A stretch of DNA of 38,726 bases from Kocuria subflava (GCF_012163155.1 NZ_JAAVUN010000023.1:1-38726), one strand, 5' to 3'. Positions 17,386-27,057 are shown, counted from the stretch's first letter. Notes: generated from the letters alone by a model not told the origin. Translations and numbers: made by a program.

Positions 17386-19563
17386 ATGGCTGCCTCGGAC
17401 AACACCCCCGCCACCTCCGGTCTTCATCAACAGGCCGTGGACCTGCTGCACGCCCTGACAGGGCGCGCAGATGCGCACTTCCACCCGGGCCAGTTCGAGG
17501 CGATTGAGGCGCTGGTGGAGAACAGTCGCCGCGCCCTGGTGGTGCAGCGCACCGGTTGGGGCAAGTCCGCCGTGTACTTCATTGCCTCCCTGTTGTTGCG
17601 CGCCCGTGGCCGTGGGCCCACGCTGATTGTGTCTCCTCTGCTGGCACTCATGCGGGACCAAGTGGCAGCCGCCTCCCGGGCAGGTGTCTGCGCAGCGTCC
17701 ATCAGCTCGGCCAACGCCACCGAATGGTCTCAGGTCCTTGGACAGCTGGACCGGGATGAAGTGGATGTTCTGCTGATCTCCCCGGAACGCTTGAACAACG
17801 CTCGCTTCCGTGAAGAACAGTTGCCGCAGCTGGTGAATCGCATGGGGTTGTTGGTGGTTGACGAGGCCCACTGCATCTCTGACTGGGGGCATGATTTCCG
17901 CCCGGATTACCGCCGCATCAAGGACCTGATCCGCCAGCTGCCTCCCACCGTGCCGGTGCTGGCCACCACGGCAACGGCCAATCAGCGTGTGGTTCACGAT
18001 GTCCAGGAGCAGTTGGGAGTTGGGCTGGTGGAGAGCGGGCGAGAGCCCGTGATGACCTTGCGGGGTCCCCTGGCCCGGGCATCCCTGCGCCTGGGGGTGC
18101 TGCGCTTGCCGTCCAACACGGTGCGGTTGGCTTGGTTGTTGGAGCACCTGGGCTCCTTGGAGGGCTCAGGGATTGTGTATGCACTGACCATCAGCGCGGC
18201 GGAGGATACCGCCCATGCCCTGCGGGAAGCCGGATACAACGTGGAGGCCTACACCGGACGCACGGATCCGGCAGACCGGGAGCGCTTGGAATCCGCGTTG
18301 AAGGACAACCAAGTCAAGGCCCTGGTGGCCACCTCCGCTCTGGGCATGGGTTTTGACAAACCGGACCTGGGCTTTGTGGTGCACATGGGGGCGCCCTCAT
18401 CACCTGTGGCGTACTACCAGCAGGTGGGACGCGCCGGACGTGCCACGGAGCGCGCGGACGTGCTGCTGTTGCCGGGCATGGAGGACCGTGAAATCTGGGA
18501 GTACTTTGCCACTGCCTCCATGCCCACGGAGGCCAAAGCTCGGGCCGTGCTACGGGAACTGGGTGAAGCGCAGGCGCCCTTGAGTGTTGGGGCGCTGGAG
18601 GCGCGTGTGGACATCAAACGCTCGCCGCTGAACATGTTGCTGCGGGTTCTGGCGGTCGAGGGCGCCGTTGAGCAGGTTCAGGGTGGTTGGCAGGTCACCG
18701 GTGCGGCCTGGCATTACGACGCCCCCCGGTATCAGCGGATTCATCAGGCCCGGATCAACGAGCAGAACGCCATGCTGGATTACGAAAACAAGTCCACGTG
18801 CCGCATGCAGATGCTGGTGGAACAGCTGGATGACCCCCAAGCCGCCCCTTGCGGGCGCTGCGACAACTGCGCGGGAGCCTGGTATCCCACCCACGTCAGC
18901 CAGCAGGCGGCGGAGAACGCCACCGCCACCCTCAAGCGTGTTGGTGTGGAAATAGATCCACGGGCGCAGTGGCCGGTTGGGCTGCAGCGGCTGGGGGTGC
19001 CACTCAAGGGCACCATTGCCCCGGGCGAACGGGCTGCGGCGGGCCGGGCGGTTGCGCGACTCACGGATCTTGGGTGGGGCAACCGGCTGCGAGAGATTTT
19101 CCACACGGACGCCCAGGGTGCGCCCGTGGATCAACCCGTGGACCAGGAGCTCGGACGGGCCTGCGTGGAAGTCCTGGCCCAATGGGCTCACGACGGCTGG
19201 AGTGGTGCCGGGCGACCGGCGGGGATCGTGTCCATGCCCTCCGTCCATCGCCCGCAACTGGTGCAATCCCTGGCCATGGGATTGGCCGGTGCGGGGCGGC
19301 TGCCCTATCTGGGTGAGCTGGCCTTGGCACCCGGACATCCCGGTGGTGCCGGTGGCAACGGGGCTTACCAGTTGGCCTCCGTGTGGCAGAAGTTCCAGAT
19401 CACTCCACAGTTGCAGACAGCCTTGGACAACATGAACGGCGCACCTGTGCTGCTGGTGGATGACTTGGTGGACAGCCGATGGTCCCTGACGGTGGCCGCC
19501 CGTGAACTACGGTTGGCCGGCGCCGCAGCCGTCCTGCCCTTTGTACTGGCGTCCCGGGGGTGA
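17386..19563 (+). CDS. RecQ-family DNA helicase fused to a phosphoribosyltransferase-like domain
   Basis: A 725-residue superfamily 2 helicase. Visible are the PGQFEAI segment (34-40), Walker A RTGWGKS (55-61), DEAH in VVDEAHCISDWGHDFRPDY (from 157) and motif VI QVGRAGR (346-352). A RecQ zinc site follows (Cys472, Cys489, Cys492, Cys495). There is no HRDC domain; instead the last 200 residues resemble a type I phosphoribosyltransferase, with VDDLVDSRWSLT (691-702) in place of the PRPP loop. The usual glycine after Ser in that loop is Arg, so catalytic activity is doubtful. It unwinds DNA 3' to 5' in repair or recombination. The ATG at 17386 lacks a clear ribosome binding site, so a leaderless or weakly translated mRNA is possible. 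Confidence 0.9.
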   Translation: MAASDNTPATSGLHQQAVDLLHALTGRADAHFHPGQFEAIEALVENSRRALVVQRTGWGKSAVYFIASLLLRARGRGPTLIVSPLLALMRDQVAAASRAGVCAASISSANATEWSQVLGQLDRDEVDVLLISPERLNNARFREEQLPQLVNRMGLLVVDEAHCISDWGHDFRPDYRRIKDLIRQLPPTVPVLATTATANQRVVHDVQEQLGVGLVESGREPVMTLRGPLARASLRLGVLRLPSNTVRLAWLLEHLGSLEGSGIVYALTISAAEDTAHALREAGYNVEAYTGRTDPADRERLESALKDNQVKALVATSALGMGFDKPDLGFVVHMGAPSSPVAYYQQVGRAGRATERADVLLLPGMEDREIWEYFATASMPTEAKARAVLRELGEAQAPLSVGALEARVDIKRSPLNMLLRVLAVEGAVEQVQGGWQVTGAAWHYDAPRYQRIHQARINEQNAMLDYENKSTCRMQMLVEQLDDPQAAPCGRCDNCAGAWYPTHVSQQAAENATATLKRVGVEIDPRAQWPVGLQRLGVPLKGTIAPGERAAAGRAVARLTDLGWGNRLREIFHTDAQGAPVDQPVDQELGRACVEVLAQWAHDGWSGAGRPAGIVSMPSVHRPQLVQSLAMGLAGAGRLPYLGELALAPGHPGGAGGNGAYQLASVWQKFQITPQLQTALDNMNGAPVLLVDDLVDSRWSLTVAARELRLAGAAAVLPFVLASRG

Positions 19564-19567
19564 GTTT

Positions 19568-19597
19568 TTGACCGGGATCATGGGCTCCGACTACCAT
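19568..19597 (+). promoter_or_regulatory. Candidate promoter of tRNA-Ser
   Basis: TTGACC (19568-19573) and TACCAT (19592-19597) are separated by 18 bp. They lie shortly before the tRNA gene, which would give a leader of about 45 nt. The recQ stop is immediately upstream. Confidence 0.4.
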
Positions 19598-19647
19598 GAC
19601 TCATGCTGTTCACCCGGATGAACTGTGGTTTCATCCTTGAACAGCGG

Positions 19648-19736
19648 GGAGACGTGCCAGAGCGGCCGAATGGACTTCACTGCTAATGAAGGGCCCGGCG
19701 AAAGTTGGGCCGGGGGTTCAAATCCCCCCGTCTCCG
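19648..19736 (+). tRNA. tRNA-Ser, anticodon GCT
   Basis: An 89-nt class II tRNA. The acceptor stem is GGAGACG/CGTCTCC with discriminator G (19736). The anticodon stem CTTCA/TGAAG encloses the loop CTGCTAA, with GCT at 19682-19684, reading AGC and AGU codons. A long variable arm (CCCGGC...GCCGGG type) follows, as expected for tRNA-Ser, and GGTTCAAATCC is the T-loop. CCA is not encoded. Confidence 0.95.
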
Positions 19737-19750
19737 CTGGTTTGACCAGC

Positions 19751-19783
19751 AACGGTGCCCCTGCCAATAGCAGGGGCACCGTT
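19751..19783 (+). terminator. Terminator after tRNA-Ser
   Basis: AACGGTGCCCCTGC (19751-19764) pairs perfectly with GCAGGGGCACCGTT (19770-19783) around a 5-nt loop. GTTGTTGTTG follows, a weak T-rich tail. It lies 14 bp after the tRNA. Confidence 0.85.
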
Positions 19784-20360
19784 GTTGTTGGCACCCGCAC
19801 CACTTTTCTTGTCACTGCAGTGATTCAGATACGTCCTCGGCACTGACACCGCAGCCACTTTCATGGGTGCCGGGCCTGACTGCGGAACTTCCCACCCCGT
19901 CGTCGAACCCCAAGCTCCCCACGCCGCCTGCGCCTTCTCGGTGCCCGCCGGTTCGCGATTCGCCACCTCCCGGTACGCATTTGGCCAGCCAGGGGCCGGT
20001 TCTTGGGCCAAACACGTACCGAGGATGGCGACTTGCGTACCCAGGGCTGGTGGAGGTGCTGGTGCCGCAGTCGCAACGGGATCGACGACGCCGCGGCCCG
20101 CCTCACCGTGATGCGAACACCAATGCAAGTCCGGCCAACTCCGGTCCTGGAGGTGCGCATCATGAGCATGCTTTCTAAGCTGGATTGACGGCCCCGACGA
20201 GCGTGCCACGGCCAGCAGAATCCCACAGTCAACCTGTGGCTGCGGCAGGTGGTTGCCAGTGATCGCCGCCGTCTCACCACACTGACTCGGATCAGGCGGC
20301 GGCATTGCGTGGGGCACCGACAACACCCTGATGGGAGCCCGCGTGCCACAGGAGCACTCA
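19784..20360. other. Gene-free stretch between tRNA-Ser and the ATPase pseudogene
   Basis: No convincing gene in about 580 bp. Frames on both strands stay open for up to 230 codons, but their translations are arginine- or proline-rich and carry no known motif, which is what GC-rich non-coding DNA gives. Since the next gene is a decayed ATPase, the stretch may also hold gene remains too eroded to name. Confidence 0.45.
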
Positions 20361-22583
20361 GTGTCCACCAGCCCAACAGCCCCGCATCGAAGCCAAGAAG
20401 CCTTCCACGGTGTCACCGATCCTCACGCGTTGAGCGCTCAGGAGGTGATGGATCACCTGGACGTGGACCCGCACACCGGGTTGCAGTGCGCTCAAGCGGA
20501 TGCACGCCGCGAACACGTTGGCCCCAACAAACTCCCGGATCCGGCACGGGCAACGTGGTGGTGCGCTTCCTCAAGCACTTCAACGATGTCCTGATCTACG
20601 TCCTGCTGGCTGCAGCCGTACTGACCGCTGTCCTCCAAGAATGGGTGGACACCGTGGTGATCCTGCTGGTGGTGGTCATCAACGCGGTGATCGGCTTTGT
20701 GCAGGAGGGTCGCGCGGAAAAGGCACTTGAGGGTATCCGGGACATGCTCTCGGCCAACGCCAGCGTGAAACGTGACGGATCCTGGTCCACGGTGGAGGCG
20801 GATGCCGCCCTGGGTGATCGCAGCTCCCTGTTGTTCTCCGGCTCCCTGTTGGCCAGCGGTGCGGGCAGCGGCGTCGTCGTTGCCACGGGCGAGCAGGCGG
20901 AGATCGGGCGGATCAACCAGATGATGTCCGCGGTGGAGACCCTGGAAACCCCGCTGACCCGGCAGATCGCCACGTTCAGCGAGTGGCTGTCCCTGGGCGT
21001 GCAGACCATGGCCAAGCAGAACGCCATCACACGCAAGCTGCCGGCGGTCCAGACCCTGGGCAGCGTGACCACCATCTGCTCGGACAAGACCGGGACCTTG
21101 ACCAAGAACGAGATGACCGTGGTCCGCGGCGTGGTGGGGATCTGGAGTTCGAGGTCTCCGGAACCGGGTACGAGCCCGCGGGCACCGTGACCGCCGGGAC
21201 TGAGCAATTGGACCTGTCACACCCCGGTTTGCTGCCGCTGGCCCAGGCCATGGGATCCGTCAACGACGCCGACCTGGTGGAGGACGCGGACGGCTGGAAG
21301 ATCGTGGGTGAACCAACGGAGGGTGCGCTGCGCACGTTTGCTGCCAAGCTGGATCTGGACACCGGCAGCATCAGCCGGCAGACCACGTTGCCCTTCAGTT
21401 CGGACTACAAGTTCATGGCGGCCGCACTGGAACTGCCCGGGCAGGACCAACCCTCGGTTCTGGTCAAGGGTGCCCCGGACGTTTTGCTGAGCCGTTCCAC
21501 CAGCCAGATTGATCGCGACGGCGCCGACCAGGACCTGGACACAGCAGCGTGGGAGCAGCGGATCGAGGAGCTCAGCAATCAGGGGCTGCGCGTTCTGGCG
21601 GCAGCGCGTCGTCGTGCCGAACCCCAGGACGGTGAGGAGATCACCCCCGAATCCCTGGGCGAGCACCTGCAGTTCCTGGGCATCGTGGGGATCGTGGACC
21701 CGCCCCGGGAGGAGGCCATCACCGCCGTCCAGACCTGCCAGGACGCAGGGATCGCCGTCAAGATGATCACCGGGGATCACGCCGGAACGGCCACCGCCAT
21801 TGCCCGTCAGATGGGCATCGACGACGGCGCCGGTGCCGTCACCGGTGTGGAACTCGAACAGGCCGACGACGACGAACTGGCCGAGCTGGCCCGCAAACAC
21901 AACGTGTTCGCCCGCACCAGCCCGGAGCACAAACTGCGTCTGGTCAAGGCCCTGCAGTCCCGCGGGGAAGTGGTGGCCATGACCGGTGACGGGGTGAACG
22001 ACGCCCCCGCCCTACGCCGCGCGGATGAGGGTGTGGCCATGGGCATCAAGGGCACGGAGGTCACCAAGGAGTCCGCGGAGGCGGTGCTGGGGGACGACAA
22101 CTTCTCCACCATCGAGACCGCGGTGGAAGAAGGTCGGCGGATCTACGACAACCCGTGCAAAGCGATCGTGTTCCTGCTGCCCACCAACGGTGCGCAGTCC
22201 TTGGTGATCCTCTTTGCCATGTTCCTGGGTTGGACCCTGCCGTTGACACCCCTGCAGATCCTGTGGGTCAACATGGTCACCGGCGTGACCCTGGCGTTCG
22301 CGTTCGCATTCGAGCCTGCTGAGGACGGCATCGTGAATCGCAAACCGGCCGCGGCCAAGGAGTCCATTGTCCGGTTGCGTCACGCGATTCAGATTGCGGT
22401 GGCCTCCGTGGTGATCAGTGGTGCCACCATGGGGGTTTTCTACTGGCCTTTGGAACCTCCGACCTTCAGCTCAACGAAATCCTGATCACCGCCGCCACCG
22501 GTGTGGTCATCTTCCTGGTGATCGAACTGGCCAAGCTGGTGATCTACGGAGGGGGCCGCAAGCTCACACCAGCGTCCCGGTGA
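20361..22583 (+). pseudogene. P-type cation-transporting ATPase, decayed by frameshifts and deletions
   Basis: A remnant of a PacL/calcium-type P2 ATPase, normally about 900 residues. GTG at 20361 has AGGAG 6 nt upstream and starts a normal N-terminus (HALSAQEVMDHLDVDP...GPNKLP). Near 20530-20545 the frame shifts by one missing base into VVVRFLKHFNDVLIYVLL. At about 20800 the actuator segment with the TGES motif is gone in frame. At about 20990 helices 3-4 with the PEGLP ion site are gone in frame. At about 21137 (GGTGGGG) another base is missing. Intact afterwards are DKTGTLTKNE before the shift, then TGDGVNDAPAL. Near 22450 helices 8-9 are lost and the frame shifts again to the last helix (LNEILITAATGVVIFLVIE). 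The product cannot work as a pump. The end overlaps the convergent peptidase gene. Confidence 0.9.
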
Positions 22584-24810
22584 CCGCCCTCCACAGGAAC
22601 TCGGTGGACAGCGCGTGCGAGCGGGCGGCCTGTTTGTTGTCGCCCGCTCCGGCGTGACCACCCTCCAGGGTTTCGTGGAACCAGACGTTGCGGTGCCCCT
22701 GCTCCTGCATCAGCGCAGCCATCTTGCGGGCCTGGACGGGGCCCACGCGGTCATCGCTGGTGGCGGTCCAGAACAGCACGGGCGGGTAGTCGGCACCCGC
22801 TTCCACCAGGTGATACGGGGAGAAGGTGCGGATGAATTCCCACTGCGCGGGGTCCTCCGGGTCCCCGTACTCGGCGATCCAGGAGGTCCCGGCGGACAGC
22901 TTGGTGTAACGGCGCATGTCCAACAGCGGGACCCCGCAGGAAATGGCACCGAACAGATCCGGGTGGCTCACCAACATGTTGCCCACCAGCAGCCCGCCGT
23001 TGGAGCCACCGGAGCAGGCCAATGACGCCGGGGTGGAGACCCCGCGGTCATGGAGGTCCTGGGCCACGGCCGCAAAGTCCTCGTAAGCGCGATGCCGCTT
23101 GTCCTGCAACGCCGCCCGGTGCCACTGCGGGCCGAACTCCCCGCCGCCGCGGATGTTGGCCACCACGTAGATCCCTGTGCGGTGGGTGGCCACGGGGCCG
23201 TCGTCGTCGTTGTTGGTGAAGGTTCGGGTGAGCCAGGAGCGGCCGGTGACCCCGGAGTAGGCGGGGGTGCGGGAGACCTCAAAACCGCCGTAGCCGGAGA
23301 GCAGCACCGGGTTGCGGCCATCCAGCACCAGATCGCGCGGCCCCACCTGGTAGTACGGAACGCGCGTGCCGTCCGCGGAGGTGGCCCAGTGCTGCTGAAC
23401 GCTCAGTGAATGCGCATCAAAGAACGACGGCGCCTGCTTGACCATCCGCGGTTGCGAGCCTTCGGCAGAACCGACCGACAGGGTGGCGCGCATGACGGTG
23501 GTGGGGGAGAGGAAACCGGAGGTGGAGACCCAGACGTCGTTGCCGTGCTCGGGGTCTTCGTCGTCCACGGCCCACACGGAGGTGGACTGGTGCTGCAACT
23601 GTGTGCCGAAGTCTTCGGTGCTCCAGGTGCCCGGGGTGACCACTCGCGTGGCCGAGGAAACGTTGTGCAGCAGGCGCAGGATCAGGCGGTCGGCCGTCCA
23701 GGACCAGCCCTGCAAACTGGTGTGGGGATCCGGCTCGAACACCACCTCAAGATCCGTGTTTCCGTTCTGAAAAGCCTCCAACTCGGCAGCCAACAGCGTG
23801 CCCGGCGCGTGGGTTTGCCCGTTGTGTTGCCACGGTTCCTGCGGGCGGAACAGCACCCACTGTTTGTGGATGTCCACCTCAACGGACTCCGGGACCCGGA
23901 CAGGGACCGGGGTGCCCTCAGGATCCAGGACGTAGGTCACGGAGCGGAAGAAATCGATCACGTCCAGGGCCAGGGTGCGCTCGAACCCGGGGGTGTGATC
24001 ACGCCCGGCCCACGCCTGAATGTGGTGGTGGGGGACGTCAAAAACCACCGGTGACTCCTCCACAGAAGACCCACGGGTGACCTGGCGAACCTGAGCGGGG
24101 TAGGAGGATGCCGTCAGGGAGCCGGGGCCGGTTTCCGTGGCCACCACGAGGGTGTCGGCATCCACCCAGGAGGCCGAGGTCTTGGCCACCGGAAGGTCGA
24201 ACCCGCCGTCCTGGGGTGCCACAAAAGCGCGATCCACCAGGTCGAACTCCCGGACACGGCGGGCATCCCCACCATCCGGGGTCATGGAGATCAAGGCACG
24301 GCGCCAGTGCCCGTCCGTGTACTGCGGGCGCAGCAAACGGGAACCGGCCCAGACCCAGGGCGTGCCTTCCCGCGCGGAGAGCTCGTCCAGGTCCAGCAGC
24401 ACGTCCCACTGGGGGTCGTCACTGATCCAGGAATCCCAGGTGGTCCGGCGGAAGATGCCGCGGGGGTGGTCGGCATCGCGCCAGAAGTTGTAGTAGAACT
24501 CGCCCTGTTTGGAGACCATGGGGATCTTGTCCGTGGAATCCATGACCTCCAGGGCATCAGCCTCCAATTTCTCCAAGGCGGGGGTCACCAGCAGGTCTTC
24601 CGTGCGGATGTTCTGCTCATGGACCCAGTCCATGGCGCGGGAATCGTGAATGGCCTCCAGCCACAGGAAGTTGTCCTGGGGCTCGCAGGGTTCGGTGTTG
24701 GGCTGGCCGGACTGAGTGGGTGGACTGGGCTGGCTGCCATGGCCGGGCTGGGTGAGATGGCTGGGCTGGGTGAGATGGCCGGGCTGCTGATCCTGGGAGT
24801 GGGCGCTCAT
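22564..24810 (-). CDS. Prolyl oligopeptidase family (S9A) serine peptidase
   Basis: A 748-residue cytoplasmic peptidase cleaving short peptides after proline or a related residue. The N-terminal part is a seven-bladed propeller; the C-terminal alpha/beta-hydrolase domain has Ser603 in CSGGSNGGLLVGN, the aspartate in TSDDRVGPVQ (about 686) and His719 in EGGHAGAG. YYQVGPRDLVLDGRNPVLLSGYGGF and NIRGGGEFGPQWH are typical of S9A. The ATG at 24810 is used; the longer frame overlaps the divergent gene. The first 45 residues are a Gln/Pro/His/Ser-rich tail containing a repeated HLTQP unit, encoded by an 18-bp tandem repeat, and would be disordered. Confidence 0.93.
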   Translation of the reverse strand: MSAHSQDQQPGHLTQPSHLTQPGHGSQPSPPTQSGQPNTEPCEPQDNFLWLEAIHDSRAMDWVHEQNIRTEDLLVTPALEKLEADALEVMDSTDKIPMVSKQGEFYYNFWRDADHPRGIFRRTTWDSWISDDPQWDVLLDLDELSAREGTPWVWAGSRLLRPQYTDGHWRRALISMTPDGGDARRVREFDLVDRAFVAPQDGGFDLPVAKTSASWVDADTLVVATETGPGSLTASSYPAQVRQVTRGSSVEESPVVFDVPHHHIQAWAGRDHTPGFERTLALDVIDFFRSVTYVLDPEGTPVPVRVPESVEVDIHKQWVLFRPQEPWQHNGQTHAPGTLLAAELEAFQNGNTDLEVVFEPDPHTSLQGWSWTADRLILRLLHNVSSATRVVTPGTWSTEDFGTQLQHQSTSVWAVDDEDPEHGNDVWVSTSGFLSPTTVMRATLSVGSAEGSQPRMVKQAPSFFDAHSLSVQQHWATSADGTRVPYYQVGPRDLVLDGRNPVLLSGYGGFEVSRTPAYSGVTGRSWLTRTFTNNDDDGPVATHRTGIYVVANIRGGGEFGPQWHRAALQDKRHRAYEDFAAVAQDLHDRGVSTPASLACSGGSNGGLLVGNMLVSHPDLFGAISCGVPLLDMRRYTKLSAGTSWIAEYGDPEDPAQWEFIRTFSPYHLVEAGADYPPVLFWTATSDDRVGPVQARKMAALMQEQGHRNVWFHETLEGGHAGAGDNKQAARSHALSTEFLWRAVTGTLV
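24745..24786. repeat. 18-bp tandem repeat in the peptidase N-terminus
   Basis: Two and a third copies of GGGCTGGGTGAGATGGCY (24745-24762, 24763-24780, 24781-24786). In the minus-strand frame they encode repeated H-L-T-Q-P-x units. The 18-bp length keeps frame, so copy number could vary among strains without breaking the protein. Confidence 0.75.
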
Positions 24811-24864
24811 GGTCCGAGCGTAGGCGCAGTGTGCCGTGGTCCGTGCCGAACTATCCTGGATGCC

Positions 24865-26934
24865 ATGACCAACCCGCCCCACACCGCTGTGCTTCCCCCT
24901 GCCCGTTCGTCCTCTGACCTGGGTTCCCATGCCTTGAGTGATGACGCGCTCGCCGGTGGTGAACCCCGGGAGGCAACGGGTGTGCCCCGCGTGGTGATCA
25001 TCGGCGCCGGTCCGCGGGGGCTTTCCGCCGTGGAACGTCTGGTGGCCCATGCTGCGGCTTCCGGCAGGCGCGTGCGGATTGATCTGGTGGATCCCTTCTC
25101 ACCGGGTCCGGGGCATGTGTGGCGGGTCAACCAGTCACCCCGTTACCTCATGAACACTCCCAGCCTGTTCCCCACGGTCATTGCCGACTGCGGCGTCCTG
25201 GCCGTTGATCCACTGGATGCCTTGCGGGACATGAGCTTTGATGCGTGGCGCAGCCTTGCGAGGGCCGGTTCCTTGGATGATCCGGCTCTGACGTCTGAAG
25301 ACCGCGTGGTCTTGGCCGGCATGGGTCCCACCGATTTCCCGCCGCGGCGCGTGTACGGGCTGTACCTGGACTGGGTGTTCCGGACCCTTCAAGCCGGACT
25401 GCCTTCAGGCGTTGAGCTGACCGTGCACCGTGATGAAGCGGTGAGTGCCCGCGTTGTGGAGGACAGCACAACTCCGTTTGCCGTGGAGATCTCCGGGCAA
25501 CAGGAACTCCCCGCGGACCACGTGGTCTTGGCGCTGGGGCATCTGGATGCGCACCTGCGCCGAGATCAAAAGGCTCTGGTGGACGGCGCTGCTGAACATG
25601 GTCTGAACTATCGACCTCCGGCAGTTCCGGCTGATGTCCGTTGGGATGAACTGCCGGCGGGTCAGACGGTGTTGGTGCGGGGCATGGGACTGAATTTCCA
25701 CGATGTCATCACGGAACTGACCGAAGGCCGCGGGGGAGAGTTTGTTCAAGGGCCGGATGATCGATTGGTCTACAAACCCTGCGGACAGGAACCCTTTGTG
25801 GTGGTGGGCTCCCGCCGCGGCACGCCCTACCGGGCCAAAGCGGAGATCTCCGGGTATTACGCCCAATCCCTGGACCACCGGTTCCTCACGCGGGAGGCCG
25901 TGGTTTCCCTGGTGTCCGGTCCGGATTTGGTGTTCAACCGGGACATCCTGCCGTTGGTGCGCAAGGATGCCACCCGCACGTATTTCCGCACTCTGGCCCG
26001 CGTCCGTCCGGAGGTGTTCGACCGTCCGGCACAGCAGTTCCTGGATGACTTGGATGCTGCGCTGGGCGTTTACGCCGGCACGGCTGTTGAATTGACCCCT
26101 GGTACAGAGCGGGACGTTGCCCCGTGGGACGTGCAGGTGGAGCGGCTGATCAACCAGGCGGTTGCCTACCAGAACCGGTTGAACATCACGTGGCAGTCCT
26201 ACCCGTTCCTGGATCAGAAGTTCGGCTCCCATGAGGAGTACGCGGCAGCCCTGGTGCACTGGTTGGACAGGGATGCCGCAGGCTCTGCCGCTGGGGAGGA
26301 CGACCCCGCCAAGGTGGCGTTCTCCTCCCTGAACTGGTCCCGGACCTTGATCAAACAGGTGGTGGCCGAGCGTGGTCTGCAGGATGAGTCCTGGTACGAG
26401 GAACTCATGCGCAGCTTCTCACCGTTGGTGGAAGGCCTTGCCTCCGGCCCCCCTGCGCTGCGCATCCGCCAGCTGGCAGCCCTGGCACGCGCCGGAGTGG
26501 TCCGGTTCTTGGGGCCCAACCCGGTGTTCCGGGTGGACGCGGAGCGTGGATGTTTTGAGGCCAGTTCCCCCTGGGTGGCTGATGAACCGTTCCGTGCGGA
26601 TTGGTTGATCGAGGCCATGTCCCCGCCCAACGAGATCCGCCGCAACATCTCCCCGCTGCTGACCGCCATGCACGACAACGGTTTGGTCCGCGCCAAGTCC
26701 TTGCACATTGATGACGGTGCAGCCCATGTCCCCGGCCCCGGCTTGGATGTCACCGCAGCGCCCTATCGGGCTGTGGGTACGGACGGGCAGGCCCGGGACA
26801 TCTGGGTCCTGGGGCTGCAGTTGGCTTCTACGCAATGGGGAACTTCGATTGCCGCGGAAGCTCACGCCCCGGCAGAACTGGGGGCCCGCACCTTGGCGGA
26901 TGCCGACCGCATGGCTGCTGAGGTTCTGAGCTGA
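24865..26934 (+). CDS. Large FAD/NAD(P)-binding protein (NAD_binding_9 type)
   Basis: A 689-residue protein. VVIIGAGPRGLSAVERL (from residue 43) is the Rossmann signature of the FAD-NAD(P)-binding PF13454 group, and FSPGPGHVWRVNQSPRYLMNTP follows as in that family. VLALGHLDAHL, LVRGMGLNFHDVITELTEGRGG and the C-terminal LGLQLASTQWGTSIAAEA are further conserved stretches. These proteins are common in actinobacteria, and their reaction is not known to me; some relatives are N-hydroxylase-like. The ATG at 24865 gives a 54-bp divergent gap with the peptidase gene; the first 40 residues precede the core domain and are probably disordered. It converges on the nuclease gene through a 27-bp hairpin. 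Confidence 0.85.
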   Translation: MTNPPHTAVLPPARSSSDLGSHALSDDALAGGEPREATGVPRVVIIGAGPRGLSAVERLVAHAAASGRRVRIDLVDPFSPGPGHVWRVNQSPRYLMNTPSLFPTVIADCGVLAVDPLDALRDMSFDAWRSLARAGSLDDPALTSEDRVVLAGMGPTDFPPRRVYGLYLDWVFRTLQAGLPSGVELTVHRDEAVSARVVEDSTTPFAVEISGQQELPADHVVLALGHLDAHLRRDQKALVDGAAEHGLNYRPPAVPADVRWDELPAGQTVLVRGMGLNFHDVITELTEGRGGEFVQGPDDRLVYKPCGQEPFVVVGSRRGTPYRAKAEISGYYAQSLDHRFLTREAVVSLVSGPDLVFNRDILPLVRKDATRTYFRTLARVRPEVFDRPAQQFLDDLDAALGVYAGTAVELTPGTERDVAPWDVQVERLINQAVAYQNRLNITWQSYPFLDQKFGSHEEYAAALVHWLDRDAAGSAAGEDDPAKVAFSSLNWSRTLIKQVVAERGLQDESWYEELMRSFSPLVEGLASGPPALRIRQLAALARAGVVRFLGPNPVFRVDAERGCFEASSPWVADEPFRADWLIEAMSPPNEIRRNISPLLTAMHDNGLVRAKSLHIDDGAAHVPGPGLDVTAAPYRAVGTDGQARDIWVLGLQLASTQWGTSIAAEAHAPAELGARTLADADRMAAEVLS

Positions 26935-26968
26935 ACCCGCTCCTGCGCTGACCAACCAGGTTTTGCCC

Positions 26969-27039
26969 GCACCAACCTTATGTATGCGTGGAGACAGCCC
27001 TCTCAGGGGCCCGTCTCCACGCATACATAAGGTTGGTGC
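26969..27039. terminator. Perfect 27-bp hairpin between convergent genes
   Basis: Arms 26969-26995 and 27013-27039 are perfectly complementary over 27 bp, with a 17-nt loop that can itself pair GCCC with GGGC. It lies between the FAD protein (ends 26934) and the nuclease (ends 27058), so it probably acts as a bidirectional terminator. Its outer end begins GCACCAA, as does the hairpin region at 8920-8977 (GCACCAAAT). Confidence 0.75.
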
Positions 27040-27057
27040 CAGCTACCGGCTTGCCGA

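Noticed and set aside
19648-19736. tRNA-Ser as the attachment site of an integrated element
   Set aside because: I saw no second copy of the tRNA 3' end, no integrase gene and no mobile cargo. The neighbouring ATPase is decayed but shows no sign of transfer.
19718-20416. Minus-strand open frame of 232 codons beside tRNA-Ser
   Set aside because: It covers the tRNA terminator and the ATPase start, has no recognisable domain, and has no plausible ribosome binding site.
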